From Roseovarius tolerans (GTDB lineage: Bacteria; Pseudomonadota; Alphaproteobacteria; Rhodobacterales; Rhodobacteraceae), in the NCBI RefSeq assembly GCF_900109855.1, contig NZ_FOBO01000007.1:119943-183942 (forward strand): DNA of 64,000 bases. The letters run 5' to 3'. Numbering within the stretch: the first letter of the stretch is position 1; the number at the start of each line of letters is the position of its first letter. This document shows positions 32,999 to 39,706 of this stretch, piece by piece. The notes under the pieces were generated by a model. It had not been told where the DNA came from and did not search any database. It saw nothing but the letters and a program-made list of their open reading frames with translations. The position numbers and the translations under genes were made by a program.

Positions 32999-35404
32999 CT
33001 ATGCCAGCCCTGCCGCCTGCATGAGCCGCGCGCTTTCCTCGGCCAGAAGCCGTTCCTGTGCCGCGCCCTCGACCGGGGTGCGACCGGCCTCGAGGAAGAG
33101 GGGGGCGGCAAGCGGGCTCACGCGCGTGAGGCGGCGCAGGGTGATGCGGCCGTTGATGCGGTGCAGCATCTCTTCGATGCGACCGAAATCGACCAGCCCG
33201 CGCATCGCCTCGGCCTTGGTGATGTCGAGCAGGAGGTGGTCGGGGTCGTATTTGACCAGCGTGTCATAGAGGATATCAGACGACATCGTGGTTTGCCGCC
33301 CGTTCTTGCGCGCCTGCGGGCTGTTGCGCTGGATCAGCCCTGCGATGGTGGCCGAGGCGCGGAAGGTGCGTTTCATCACTGCGTTGCCCATCAGCCAGCT
33401 TTCAAGCCCGTCGCGCAGGGCGTCGCGCGCGAAGATCGGGGCGGCGTCGGTCAACGGCTCCAGCCCCCAGATCAGCGTGGCGTAATCGGTCGAGACGAAG
33501 CCCAGGGGGGCAAGCCCCTCTTCCTCCATCCGCTTGGTGACCAGCAGGCCCAGCGTCTGCATCGCGTTGCGCCCGGCAAAGCCGTAGATGCAGACATGCT
33601 CGCGCCCGTCATGCGGAAAGCTCTCGATCAGGAGGCGGCCCGCCTGGGGCATGTCCGACAGGCGGCGCTGCAACTCCAGCCAGGCGCGGATATGGGCGGG
33701 CAGGTCGGGCCAGTCGGGTTGATTGAGGATCGCGAGAATGCGTTCGGAGAGTTGCGTTGAGGTGGCGAATTTGGTGCCCATGAAGGTGGCGATTTTCGGC
33801 GTGCGCCCGGGATCGCGGCTGACTTCGACGACCATCTCGCGGAGGGATTCGAAGCGCACGATCTGCCCGCCGATCAGGAAAGTGTCGCCGGGGCTGAGGG
33901 TGGCGGCAAAGCCTTCCTCGATCTCGCCAAGGGGTTTGCCGCCGCGTGCCCGGCGCATCCGCACCTTGAGCGTGTCGGTGTCCTGGATCGTGCCGATATT
34001 CATCCGGATGAGGCGCGGGCTGCGCGGGTCGCGCAACTGCCACAGGCCGTCGGGGCGCTGCTTCAGCCGCTGCCATTGGTCATAGGCCCTGAGCGCATAG
34101 CCGCCCGTGGCGCAAAACTCGAGGCAGGCGTCGAATTCATCGCGGGTGAGCGTGGCATAGGCCCCGGCGGAGGCGACCTCGGCATATAGATCATCCGCGT
34201 GGAACGGTCCGGCGCAGGCGCGGATGAGGATATGTTGGCAGAGCACGTCACGCGGGCCCGGCCCGCGCGCCTCACCATCCAGATCGCGATCCTTGACGGC
34301 CTGTAGCGCGGCCAGACATTCCACCACCTCGAACCGGTTGGCTGGCACCAGAAGCGCCTTGGAGGGGGCGTTATAGCGGTGATTGGCCCGCCCGATTCGC
34401 TGCACGAGGCGTTTGACGTTCTTCGGCGCGCCGACCTGAATGACCAGATCGACATCGCCCCAGTCGAGCCCCAGATCGAGGCTGCCGGTGCAGACCACGG
34501 CGCGCAACTCGCCGCGCACCATTGCACCCTCGACCCGTTCGCGCTGCGCGCGGTCGAGGCTGCCGTGATGGATGCCGATGGGCAGCGCGTCCTCATTGGC
34601 GAGCCAGAGGTTGTGAAAGAAGATCTCGGCCTGGGCGCGGGTGTTGTGGAAAATCAGCGTGGTCTTGTGGCGGCGTACCTGATCGAGCACGGCGGGGATT
34701 GCATAGGCGGCCCCGCCGCCGGACCACGGCGGCGCCTCGGCCGTCTCCAGCATGGCGATATCGGGGTCGGGACCGGGATCGGCGTGCCGGATGTCGCAGG
34801 GATGGTCGCAATGCGCCATGAAGTGGGCGAGTGCGGGCGGGTCTTCGACCGTCGCCGAGAGGCCGACGCGGCGCATGTCGGGGCAGAGCGCTTGCAGGCG
34901 TGAGAGCGCCAGCATTAATTGATCGCCGCGCTTTGATTCGGCCAAGGCGTGCACCTCGTCCACCACGACGCGTTTCAGCCCGGCAAAGATGCGCGGGGCG
35001 TCCTCATAGGAGGTCAGGAGCGCAAGGCTTTCGGGGGTGGTGAGCAGGATATGCGGCGGGTCGGCGCGTTGGCGACGCTTGGCATGCGATGAGGTGTCGC
35101 CGGTGCGGTCCTCGATGCGGATGGCGAGGCCCATTTCCTCGACCGGGCGCGTGAGATTGCGCCGGATATCCGCCGCCAGCGCCTTTAATGGCGAGATATA
35201 GAGCGTGTGCAGCCCGGCGTGATCGCCCTGCGCCAGATCGGCCAGCGTCGGCAGGAAGCCTGCCAGCGTCTTGCCGCCGCCGGTGGGCGCAATGAGCAGC
35301 GTTGCGGGGGCCTGCGCCCGCGCCAGCATTTCGGCCTGATGCGGGTGCAACTGCCAGCCGCGGGCGGCGAACCAATGATCGAGGGGGGCGGGCAGGTTGG
35401 ACAT
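32999..35404 (-). CDS. Ligase-associated DNA damage response DEXH-box helicase (Lhr-like)
   Basis: The 801-residue superfamily 2 helicase has motif I APTGGGKTLAGFLP, motif II VVVDEVHAL (DEVH), motif III SATV, motif IV/V region VVCTGSLDLGLDWGDVDLVIQ and motif VI QRIGRANHR. A winged-helix region and the Lhr-specific C-terminal region follow, for example TLSPGDTFLIGGQIVRFE. Length suits the short Lhr type that is genetically linked to PdeM. It should translocate 3'-5' on single-stranded DNA during repair. ATG 35404 is placed at the conserved MSNLPAPLDHWFAARGW. The pdeM gene follows after about 60 bp. Confidence 0.93.
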   Translation of the reverse strand: MSNLPAPLDHWFAARGWQLHPHQAEMLARAQAPATLLIAPTGGGKTLAGFLPTLADLAQGDHAGLHTLYISPLKALAADIRRNLTRPVEEMGLAIRIEDRTGDTSSHAKRRQRADPPHILLTTPESLALLTSYEDAPRIFAGLKRVVVDEVHALAESKRGDQLMLALSRLQALCPDMRRVGLSATVEDPPALAHFMAHCDHPCDIRHADPGPDPDIAMLETAEAPPWSGGGAAYAIPAVLDQVRRHKTTLIFHNTRAQAEIFFHNLWLANEDALPIGIHHGSLDRAQRERVEGAMVRGELRAVVCTGSLDLGLDWGDVDLVIQVGAPKNVKRLVQRIGRANHRYNAPSKALLVPANRFEVVECLAALQAVKDRDLDGEARGPGPRDVLCQHILIRACAGPFHADDLYAEVASAGAYATLTRDEFDACLEFCATGGYALRAYDQWQRLKQRPDGLWQLRDPRSPRLIRMNIGTIQDTDTLKVRMRRARGGKPLGEIEEGFAATLSPGDTFLIGGQIVRFESLREMVVEVSRDPGRTPKIATFMGTKFATSTQLSERILAILNQPDWPDLPAHIRAWLELQRRLSDMPQAGRLLIESFPHDGREHVCIYGFAGRNAMQTLGLLVTKRMEEEGLAPLGFVSTDYATLIWGLEPLTDAAPIFARDALRDGLESWLMGNAVMKRTFRASATIAGLIQRNSPQARKNGRQTTMSSDILYDTLVKYDPDHLLLDITKAEAMRGLVDFGRIEEMLHRINGRITLRRLTRVSPLAAPLFLEAGRTPVEGAAQERLLAEESARLMQAAGLA

Positions 35405-35479
35405 GCCGGGCAATCTAGGCGCGGAGCAGCGCAAAGCAAAGCGGCAGGGCGGGTCGGGCACAAGTTCGCGTCAGACAAC

Positions 35480-35518
35480 AAAAAACGGCGACACCAGGGA
35501 GGAGGAGAGGTGCCGCCG
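35480..35518 (-). terminator. Intrinsic terminator formed by the fourth CcsR-like hairpin
   Basis: On the minus strand the stem CGGCGGCACC/GGTGTCGCCG (9 of 10 pairs) is followed directly by TTTTTT (35485-35480). Its loop is the same 13-base CU-rich loop as the three hairpins before it, so RNA element and terminator coincide. It lies just upstream of the helicase coding region on the same strand. Confidence 0.8.
35486..35518 (-). ncRNA. CcsR-like small RNA hairpin 4
   Basis: A 10-bp stem (35486-35495 with 35509-35518, one mismatch) encloses the 13-base loop whose minus-strand sequence is UCUCCUCCUCCCU. This contains the CCUCCUCCC motif of CcsR RNAs. It is the last member of the array. Confidence 0.8.
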
Positions 35519-35532
35519 TTTCCTGTACGTCC

Positions 35533-35557
35533 GGCCCCAGGGAGGAGGAGGGGGGCC
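35533..35557 (-). ncRNA. CcsR-like small RNA hairpin 3
   Basis: GGCCCC (35533-35538) pairs with GGGGCC (35552-35557) around the 13-base loop at 35539-35551. On the minus strand the loop is CCUCCUCCUCCCU, the same CU-rich motif as its neighbours. Confidence 0.8.
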
Positions 35558-35600
35558 TTTCGCAAACTTTCGGGATCAGGTGATCCCTATGTCCGGTCCC

Positions 35601-35627
35601 GAGCTTCAGGGAGGAGGAGAGAAGCCC
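35601..35627 (-). ncRNA. CcsR-like small RNA hairpin 2
   Basis: GCTTC (35603-35607) pairs with GAAGC (35621-35625), with further G-C pairing at 35601/35627 after one mismatch. The 13-base loop at 35608-35620 is identical to those of hairpins 1 and 4. Confidence 0.8.
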
Positions 35628-35639
35628 GTTACCGTAGCA

Positions 35640-35668
35640 GATGCATCAGGGAGGAGGAGAGATGCATC
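35640..35668 (-). ncRNA. CcsR-like small RNA hairpin 1
   Basis: A perfect 8-bp stem of GATGCATC (35640-35647) with GATGCATC (35661-35668) encloses the 13-base loop at 35648-35660. It begins 11 bases after the stop codon of the DUF1127 gene, as in the R. sphaeroides locus where the CcsR RNAs are processed from the transcript of a DUF1127 gene. Confidence 0.82.
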
Positions 35669-35679
35669 CGATTCTGTTG

Positions 35680-35904
35680 TTACGGCCGATGGCCGTAGAC
35701 CGCATCGTGGGCGACGCGCTTGATTTCGCTGCGATGCATGCCCAGATCGACCAAATCGCGCGCGGTCAGGTCTTGCAGTTCGCGCAGCGTGCGGCGATAC
35801 ATGCGGTAATCGGCAAGCCGCTGCACCGCAGCATAAACTGCAGCACTCAGGTCTTCGCCGAGAATGTGCAGAGCCGAGCGGCGCATGTGGATCGTGGTTG
35901 GCAT
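35680..35904 (-). CDS. DUF1127 small protein, CcaF1-like
   Basis: The 74-residue protein ends in a typical DUF1127 segment of about 40 residues: YRRTLRELQDLTARDLVDLGMHRSEIKRVAHDAVYG. The preceding residues form a short variable helix. In Rhodobacter sphaeroides the DUF1127 protein CcaF1, similar in size and linked to four CcsR RNAs, is an RNA-binding protein involved in maturation and turnover of these RNAs under stress. ATG 35904 is chosen because AAGGA precedes it and the length matches; a start at 36015 would add an unusual tail. The four CU-loop hairpins follow directly on the same strand. Confidence 0.9.
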   Translation of the reverse strand: MPTTIHMRRSALHILGEDLSAAVYAAVQRLADYRMYRRTLRELQDLTARDLVDLGMHRSEIKRVAHDAVYGHRP

Positions 35905-36158
35905 CGTTCGTATCCTTGCGGACGTATTCGTTTGATCAGGCGACCCGGTTCGTTTCGCCTTTGTTGAGTTCAAAATAACTCGTTTCTGCATCTGCACAAT
36001 ACCCCGGTTAAGCAATGCTGCTATGCAGCAAATGCATATGAAAAAGGTGACGTAAGGTTAGGCAATCTCTGGATTTTTTGGTCAATTCGGGGATGAATGG
36101 TGCCAGTGGATGAGAGAGTGCTCTCTTTGAGGGCAGGTGCGCTGAAGGAGTGTGCAGA
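35905..36158. other. Control region upstream of the DUF1127/CcsR-like operon
   Basis: This space holds no gene apart from the small frame starting at 36159. It is AT-richer than its surroundings and contains the inverted repeat TGCTGC-TAT-GCAGCA at 36016-36030, about 110 bases upstream of the DUF1127 start. I could not place an unambiguous sigma-70 or RpoH-type promoter by eye, although stress-sigma control is expected from the related R. sphaeroides locus. Confidence 0.45.
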
Positions 36159-36281
36159 ATGAACACGCGCGAAAGTGAAAGACGGCGAATGGTCGGAATG
36201 CGCTGTGCCGATGTCGGCAACCCGGTCGAGGCGGTCGCTGCGCCGCTGGTGAGAGAATCAGTATCTGGGAATATCGCATGA
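36159..36281 (+). CDS. Possible 40-residue leader peptide coupled to the L,D-transpeptidase gene
   Basis: An open frame of 40 codons begins at ATG 36159, preceded by AAGGAG about 9 bases upstream. It ends in TGA overlapping the ATG of the L,D-transpeptidase gene (ATGA at 36278). The product (MNTRESERRRMVGMRCADVG at its start) is basic at the N-terminus and has no recognised domain. The strong ribosome site plus the exact stop-start overlap suggest translational coupling, because the transpeptidase start itself has no good ribosome site. No homologues are known to me, so this is a candidate only. Confidence 0.4.
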   Translation: MNTRESERRRMVGMRCADVGNPVEAVAAPLVRESVSGNIA

Positions 36282-36772
36282 GCCCGCATGACATGGTGCT
36301 TACGCGCGTCGGTTTGCGGTTTCAGGGGCGGTGCTATCCCTGCACGATCGGGCGTGGCGGTCTTGCCATGGACAAGCGCGAGGGGGACGGGGCGACGCCG
36401 CGCGGTGCGCATCGCATCGTCGGGATGCTCTACCGTCCCGACCGCATGGCGCGGCCCGCCGATTGGGCGCTGCCGATCCGCCCGGGCGATCTGTGGTCGG
36501 ACGACCCCGGTGACGAGGATTACAACCTCATGGTGCGCGCGCCTTATGGGCATAGCCACGAGGCGTTGCGCCGGGGCGATCCGCTCTACGATTTGGTGAT
36601 TGTGACCGACTGGAACTGGCCAAGGGCCGAGCGTGGGCGCGGATCATGCATCTTTATCCATCGCTGGCGCAGGCCGGGGTATCCGACGGCGGGGTGCATC
36701 GGGCTGCGGCCCGATCACCTGCGACGGATCGCGGCGGCGATCCGCTATGAGACACGGCTGATCGTGAGGTGA
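36278..36772 (+). CDS. L,D-transpeptidase catalytic domain protein
   Basis: The 164-residue protein consists essentially of a YkuD-type L,D-transpeptidase domain. The catalytic pattern is IHRWRRPGYPTAGCIGL, with His in IHR and the nucleophile Cys in TAGCIGL. Earlier segments REGDGATPRGAHRIVGMLYRPDR and PYGHSHEAL are typical of the YkuD subgroup found in alphaproteobacteria. It would cross-link or modify peptidoglycan tetrapeptides; no signal peptide is evident at the chosen start, so export is unclear. The start is set by the overlap with the small upstream frame; an intrinsic terminator follows at 36858. Confidence 0.87.
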   Translation: MSPHDMVLTRVGLRFQGRCYPCTIGRGGLAMDKREGDGATPRGAHRIVGMLYRPDRMARPADWALPIRPGDLWSDDPGDEDYNLMVRAPYGHSHEALRRGDPLYDLVIVTDWNWPRAERGRGSCIFIHRWRRPGYPTAGCIGLRPDHLRRIAAAIRYETRLIVR

Positions 36773-36857
36773 GTGCGGGGTAGAGGGGTGGCTTGAAGCT
36801 GCCGTTGAAGTTCAGCCCCAATGCGCGGAATCAAGGTGCCGCAGGCACCGCCGCGCA

Positions 36858-36889
36858 GCGCCCGACCGCCCCCTCGGGCGGGCGCTTTT
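36858..36889 (+). terminator. Intrinsic terminator-like hairpin
   Basis: GCGCCCG (36858-36864) pairs with CGGGCGC (36879-36885), with additional internal CCG/CGG pairing, and TTTT follows at 36886-36889. It lies 85 bp after the L,D-transpeptidase gene and in its orientation. Confidence 0.65.
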
Positions 36890-37060
36890 GCAACCTTTCA
36901 ATCCATTGAAAACGCGGGAGTGTCTGGCGGGCATAAAGTGCGGTCCACCGAGGTTGCTGCGCCCACCCGGCGGTCGGGCACCGCGCGGCTCATCTTTGAA
37001 ACCGCCAAGGTCAGCTCCCGGCCAGAAAGGTCCCCATGCCCTCGTGCCGATAACGGCGCG

Positions 37061-37714
37061 CTACCCGTAATCACGTTCTCCGAAGATGGCCGAGCCGACG
37101 CGCACATGCGTCGCGCCAAGCGCGATCGCCTGCTCGAAATCGCCGCTCATGCCCATCGACAGCCCCTCGAGCCCGTTGCGCGCTGCCATCTTGGCCAACA
37201 GGGCGAAATGCAGGCTTGGCTCTTCGTCGACAGGGGGAATGCACATCAGCCCGCGCAGGGGCAGGTCGAGCGTGCGGCATTCGGCCACGAATGCATCCGT
37301 ATCGGCAGGCAGGATACCCGCCTTCTGCGGTTCTTCGCCGGTGTTGACCTGAATGAAAAGGTCAGGGCACGCCCCGATCTCCTGTGCCAGACGTGCCAGC
37401 GTGTTGGCCAGTTTCGGGCGGTCGACCGTGTGGATCGCTTGAAAGAGGTCCATCGCCTGTCGCGCCTTGTTGGTCTGCAAGGGCCCGATCAGATGCAGGC
37501 TGATTCCCTCGAATTGCTCGCGAAAGTCCGGCCATTTGCCCGCCGCCTCCTGCACGCGGTTCTCACCGAAGATCCGATGGCCGTCGCGCAGCACCGCCTC
37601 GACCCGTTCATTGGGCTGGACCTTGGAGACGGCGATCAGGTCCACGCTTTCGGGCGCGCGCCCGGCGTCCTCGGCGGCTTTGCGCAGCCGTGCCTCGATC
37701 TCTTGCAGCCCCAT
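37061..37714 (-). CDS. YggS/PLPBP family pyridoxal-phosphate homeostasis protein
   Basis: The 217-residue single-domain protein has the alanine-racemase-like PLP barrel of the YggS family. The PLP lysine is in LIAVSKVQP (near residue 30), followed by FGENRVQEA, LHLIGPLQTNKAR, IQVNTGEEPQKAG, GLMCIPP and GMSGDFEQAIALGATHVRVGSAIFG, all diagnostic. It is not an enzyme but binds PLP and influences vitamin B6 and amino-acid pools. ATG 37714 starts the conserved MGLQEIEARL; the frame continuing to 37861 lacks support. It is divergent from a DUF3576 lipoprotein gene. Confidence 0.93.
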   Translation of the reverse strand: MGLQEIEARLRKAAEDAGRAPESVDLIAVSKVQPNERVEAVLRDGHRIFGENRVQEAAGKWPDFREQFEGISLHLIGPLQTNKARQAMDLFQAIHTVDRPKLANTLARLAQEIGACPDLFIQVNTGEEPQKAGILPADTDAFVAECRTLDLPLRGLMCIPPVDEEPSLHFALLAKMAARNGLEGLSMGMSGDFEQAIALGATHVRVGSAIFGERDYG

Positions 37715-37852
37715 GATGACCCTCCCGGCGGATGACGTGCGCAGTGCATGCCACAGTGCGCCCCCCGCGCACAAGTGTGCGGATCGGCGCAAACGGCTTG
37801 CCCATGCCGCCACGCTTGGATAGTAGGGGTGGAAACAATCTCGGACGGTGCC

Positions 37853-38332
37853 ATGACCCATTCGCGTATCAAACTGGCCGCTGCAGCCGCCGCAGCCCTT
37901 GCAATTCTGGGCGGCTGCAGCGCGTTTCAGAACGCCAAGCTAGACCCTGATGCAACGCGCGTGAAAAGTGGCCGCGAGGCCCGGCCCTCCGCCGAGCAAG
38001 GCTCGATTCTCGATGCGTTCCGCGGCGCCAAGGACACTACCAAGGTCAACCGCTTCTTGTGGACCGCCTCGCTGCAGGTGCTCGACTTCCTGCCGGTCGA
38101 GGCTGCTGATCCCTTTACCGGCGTGATCAGCACGGGCTACGGCACGCCGCCGGGTGGCGGTCAGGCGTATCGCGCGACGATCCTGATCAGCGATCCGGCA
38201 CTTGATGCGCGGTCGCTCAACGTGGCCCTGCAATCGCGCCGCGGGCCGGTCGATGCCGCGACTGAGCGCGCGGTCGAGGATGCCATTCTCAACCGTGCAC
38301 GGCAGTTGCGCATTCAGGCAGCCCGGTTCTGA
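37853..38332 (+). CDS. DUF3576 lipoprotein
   Basis: The 159-residue protein has a lipoprotein signal peptide with lipobox LGGC (Cys22). The DUF3576 domain follows, with SILDAFRGAKDTTKVNRFLWTASLQVLDFLPVEAADPFTGVISTGYGTPPGGGQAYRA as its core (about residues 50-105). It is an alphaproteobacterial envelope lipoprotein of unknown function. In related genomes it usually sits directly upstream of leuS; here about 2.7 kb carrying a metal-efflux gene, a MerR gene and a glycosyltransferase separate them. Its last 19 bp overlap the convergent efflux gene. Confidence 0.88.
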   Translation: MTHSRIKLAAAAAAALAILGGCSAFQNAKLDPDATRVKSGREARPSAEQGSILDAFRGAKDTTKVNRFLWTASLQVLDFLPVEAADPFTGVISTGYGTPPGGGQAYRATILISDPALDARSLNVALQSRRGPVDAATERAVEDAILNRARQLRIQAARF

Positions 38333-38952
38333 TCTCCAAGGGCGGCGTCACGCCGCTCTTGCAAGGATTGCCGGATGATCTGCACCGACGAGTTGACGAA
38401 GAGCGCGGCCATCAGCCCGGCCACGATCAGGTCGGGCCAGCCCGAGGCCGTTCCCCAGACCCCGAGGGCGGCCAGCATCACGGCCACGTTGCCGATGGCA
38501 TCGTTGCGCGAACACAGCCAGACCGAGCGCACATTGGCATCGCCATCCTTGTAGGCCATCAGCAAGAGCACGCTCGCCAGGTTGGCGCCAAGCGCCAGAA
38601 ACCCGATCAGCCCCATGATCTCGGCCTCGGGCACGCCCGTATAGAGCACGCGGTAGAGCGTGGTGCCCAGAACCCAGAGCCCCATTGCCATCAGGCTCAT
38701 CCCCTTGACCAGCGCCGCCGTTGCGCGCACCCGAAGCGACATGCCGATCACGGCCAGCGACAGGCCATAGGTCAGCGCATCGCCCAGAAAATCGAGCGCA
38801 TCGGCCTTGAGTGCCTGGGATTGCGCGGCCTGACCCGCGCTCATCTCGACCGCGAACATCGCCGCGTTGATCGCGATGACCAGCCAGAGCCGCCGCTTAT
38901 AGGCGTCCGACACGCCGTCGAACCGCGCATCGTGGTCACAACATCCCGCCAT
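38314..38952 (-). CDS. Cation diffusion facilitator-like metal transporter
   Basis: The 212-residue protein has six probable membrane spans and matches the short CDF-like cation transporters paired with MerR regulators. The first span contains LVIAINAAMFAVEMSAG, followed by SQALKADALDFLGDALTYGLSL, where the H/D-x-x-x-D type metal site (DALDFLGD) is visible. A second metal-site helix has SRNDAIGNVAVML. It lacks a cytoplasmic C-terminal domain. The N-terminus MAGCCDHD contains a possible metal-binding cluster. A divergent MerR gene and a MerR-type promoter with 19-bp spacer precede it, so induction by a soft metal such as Zn, Cd or Pb is likely. Confidence 0.87.
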   Translation of the reverse strand: MAGCCDHDARFDGVSDAYKRRLWLVIAINAAMFAVEMSAGQAAQSQALKADALDFLGDALTYGLSLAVIGMSLRVRATAALVKGMSLMAMGLWVLGTTLYRVLYTGVPEAEIMGLIGFLALGANLASVLLLMAYKDGDANVRSVWLCSRNDAIGNVAVMLAALGVWGTASGWPDLIVAGLMAALFVNSSVQIIRQSLQERRDAALGDQNRAA

Positions 38953-38983
38953 TCCGGGCCTCCTTTGCATCTTGCCTGAGGGA

Positions 38984-39014
38984 CATGTAATCTCTCTAGC
39001 GACTATAGCTTCAA
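38984..39014 (-). promoter_or_regulatory. MerR-type promoter and operator of the metal-efflux gene
   Basis: On the minus strand TTGAAG (39014-39009) and TACATG (38989-38984) are separated by 19 bases, the over-long spacer typical of MerR-activated promoters. The spacer contains CTATAGTCGCTAGAG, which resembles ZntR/CadR-type operators with an interrupted inverted repeat. Confidence 0.75.
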
Positions 39015-39022
39015 GAGGAGGC

Positions 39023-39460
39023 ATGATGTTTTTCTCGATTGGCGATCTCGCGCGGCGGACCGGCGTCAAGGTGCCCACCATCCGCTACTACGAGGCGCGC
39101 GGGCTGCTTGATGCGCCGTTGCGCAGTGCGGGCAATCAGCGGCGCTATGGGCAGGCGGAGCTGGAGCGGCTGCGCTTCATCCGCCATGCCCGCGATCTGG
39201 GATTCTCGCTCGGGGCGATCTCGTCGCTGATCGAGTTGCAGGAGCACCCGGATCGCGGCTGCGAGACCGCGACGCGGATCGCGCAGGATCAGCTCGAGGC
39301 CGTCCGTCAGAAGATTGGCCGGTTGCGCGCGCTGGAGGCCGAGCTGGAGCGGATCACGGCGGGCTGCACGGGCACAGGGGTCTCGCGCGAATGCTACGTG
39401 CTGGCGTCGCTCGCCGATCACGAGTTGTGCGACCACGATCACGCGCCGATGGATGGGTGA
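39023..39460 (+). CDS. MerR-family metal-responsive regulator (ZntR/CadR/PbrR-like)
   Basis: The 145-residue protein has the MerR winged helix (FFSIGDLARRTGVKVPTIRYYEARGLL), a second DNA-contact region (RRYGQAELERLRFIRHARDLGFSLGAI) and a long dimerisation helix. Cys near residue 77 (DRGCETA) and the C-terminal region GCTGTGVSRECYVL followed by ELCDHDHAP provide cysteine and histidine ligands as in Zn/Cd/Pb sensors. AGAGGAGG just upstream supports ATG 39023 (or the adjacent ATG 39026). It should distort and activate the divergent efflux promoter when metal binds. Confidence 0.9.
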   Translation: MMFFSIGDLARRTGVKVPTIRYYEARGLLDAPLRSAGNQRRYGQAELERLRFIRHARDLGFSLGAISSLIELQEHPDRGCETATRIAQDQLEAVRQKIGRLRALEAELERITAGCTGTGVSRECYVLASLADHELCDHDHAPMDG

Positions 39461-39540
39461 AATGCCACCCTTGCGGGAATGGATTGGTGTGGTGGTAAGG
39501 GGGGCAGCGGAACATGAGCGTGGGTGATGGGGCGTGGTTG

Positions 39541-39625
39541 GCCTGAGGCGGACATAGCACCCCACTAGAAGGTGCCGCGCGATCGCAGGGCCGGGGACTG
39601 GCGACTCAACGGTTGGTGCGGCGAT
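39541..39625 (-). repeat. Dispersed repeat, copy C (partial, inverted)
   Basis: This segment matches the right end of copies A and B in inverted orientation, including the CATAGCACCCC end and GAAGGTGCCGCGCGATCG at 39568-39585. Similarity continues through GGGCCGGGGACTGGCGA and CAACGGT and then fades. The other end of the element is missing. Confidence 0.65.
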
Positions 39626-39706
39626 CAGTTGAAATCGCCGCCCAAACCTCCCCTCGACCACAGCCCCCGGACGCAGGTGCTGCAAAGGCCGTGACGGGCG
39701 ACCGCC

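Noticed and set aside
35905..36080. A defined RpoH-type promoter for the DUF1127/CcsR-like operon
   Set aside because: Several partial matches can be drawn, but none has both a convincing -35 and -10 at proper spacing, so I report only the inverted repeat.
36008..36559. A 183-codon minus-strand frame upstream of the DUF1127 gene
   Set aside because: It is antisense to the L,D-transpeptidase and its leader frame and shows no motif.
36905..37010. A fourth copy of the dispersed repeat around GGCGGGCATAAAGTGCGG
   Set aside because: Only about 15 bases resemble the centre of copies A and B. The inverted ends are missing, so the match may be chance.
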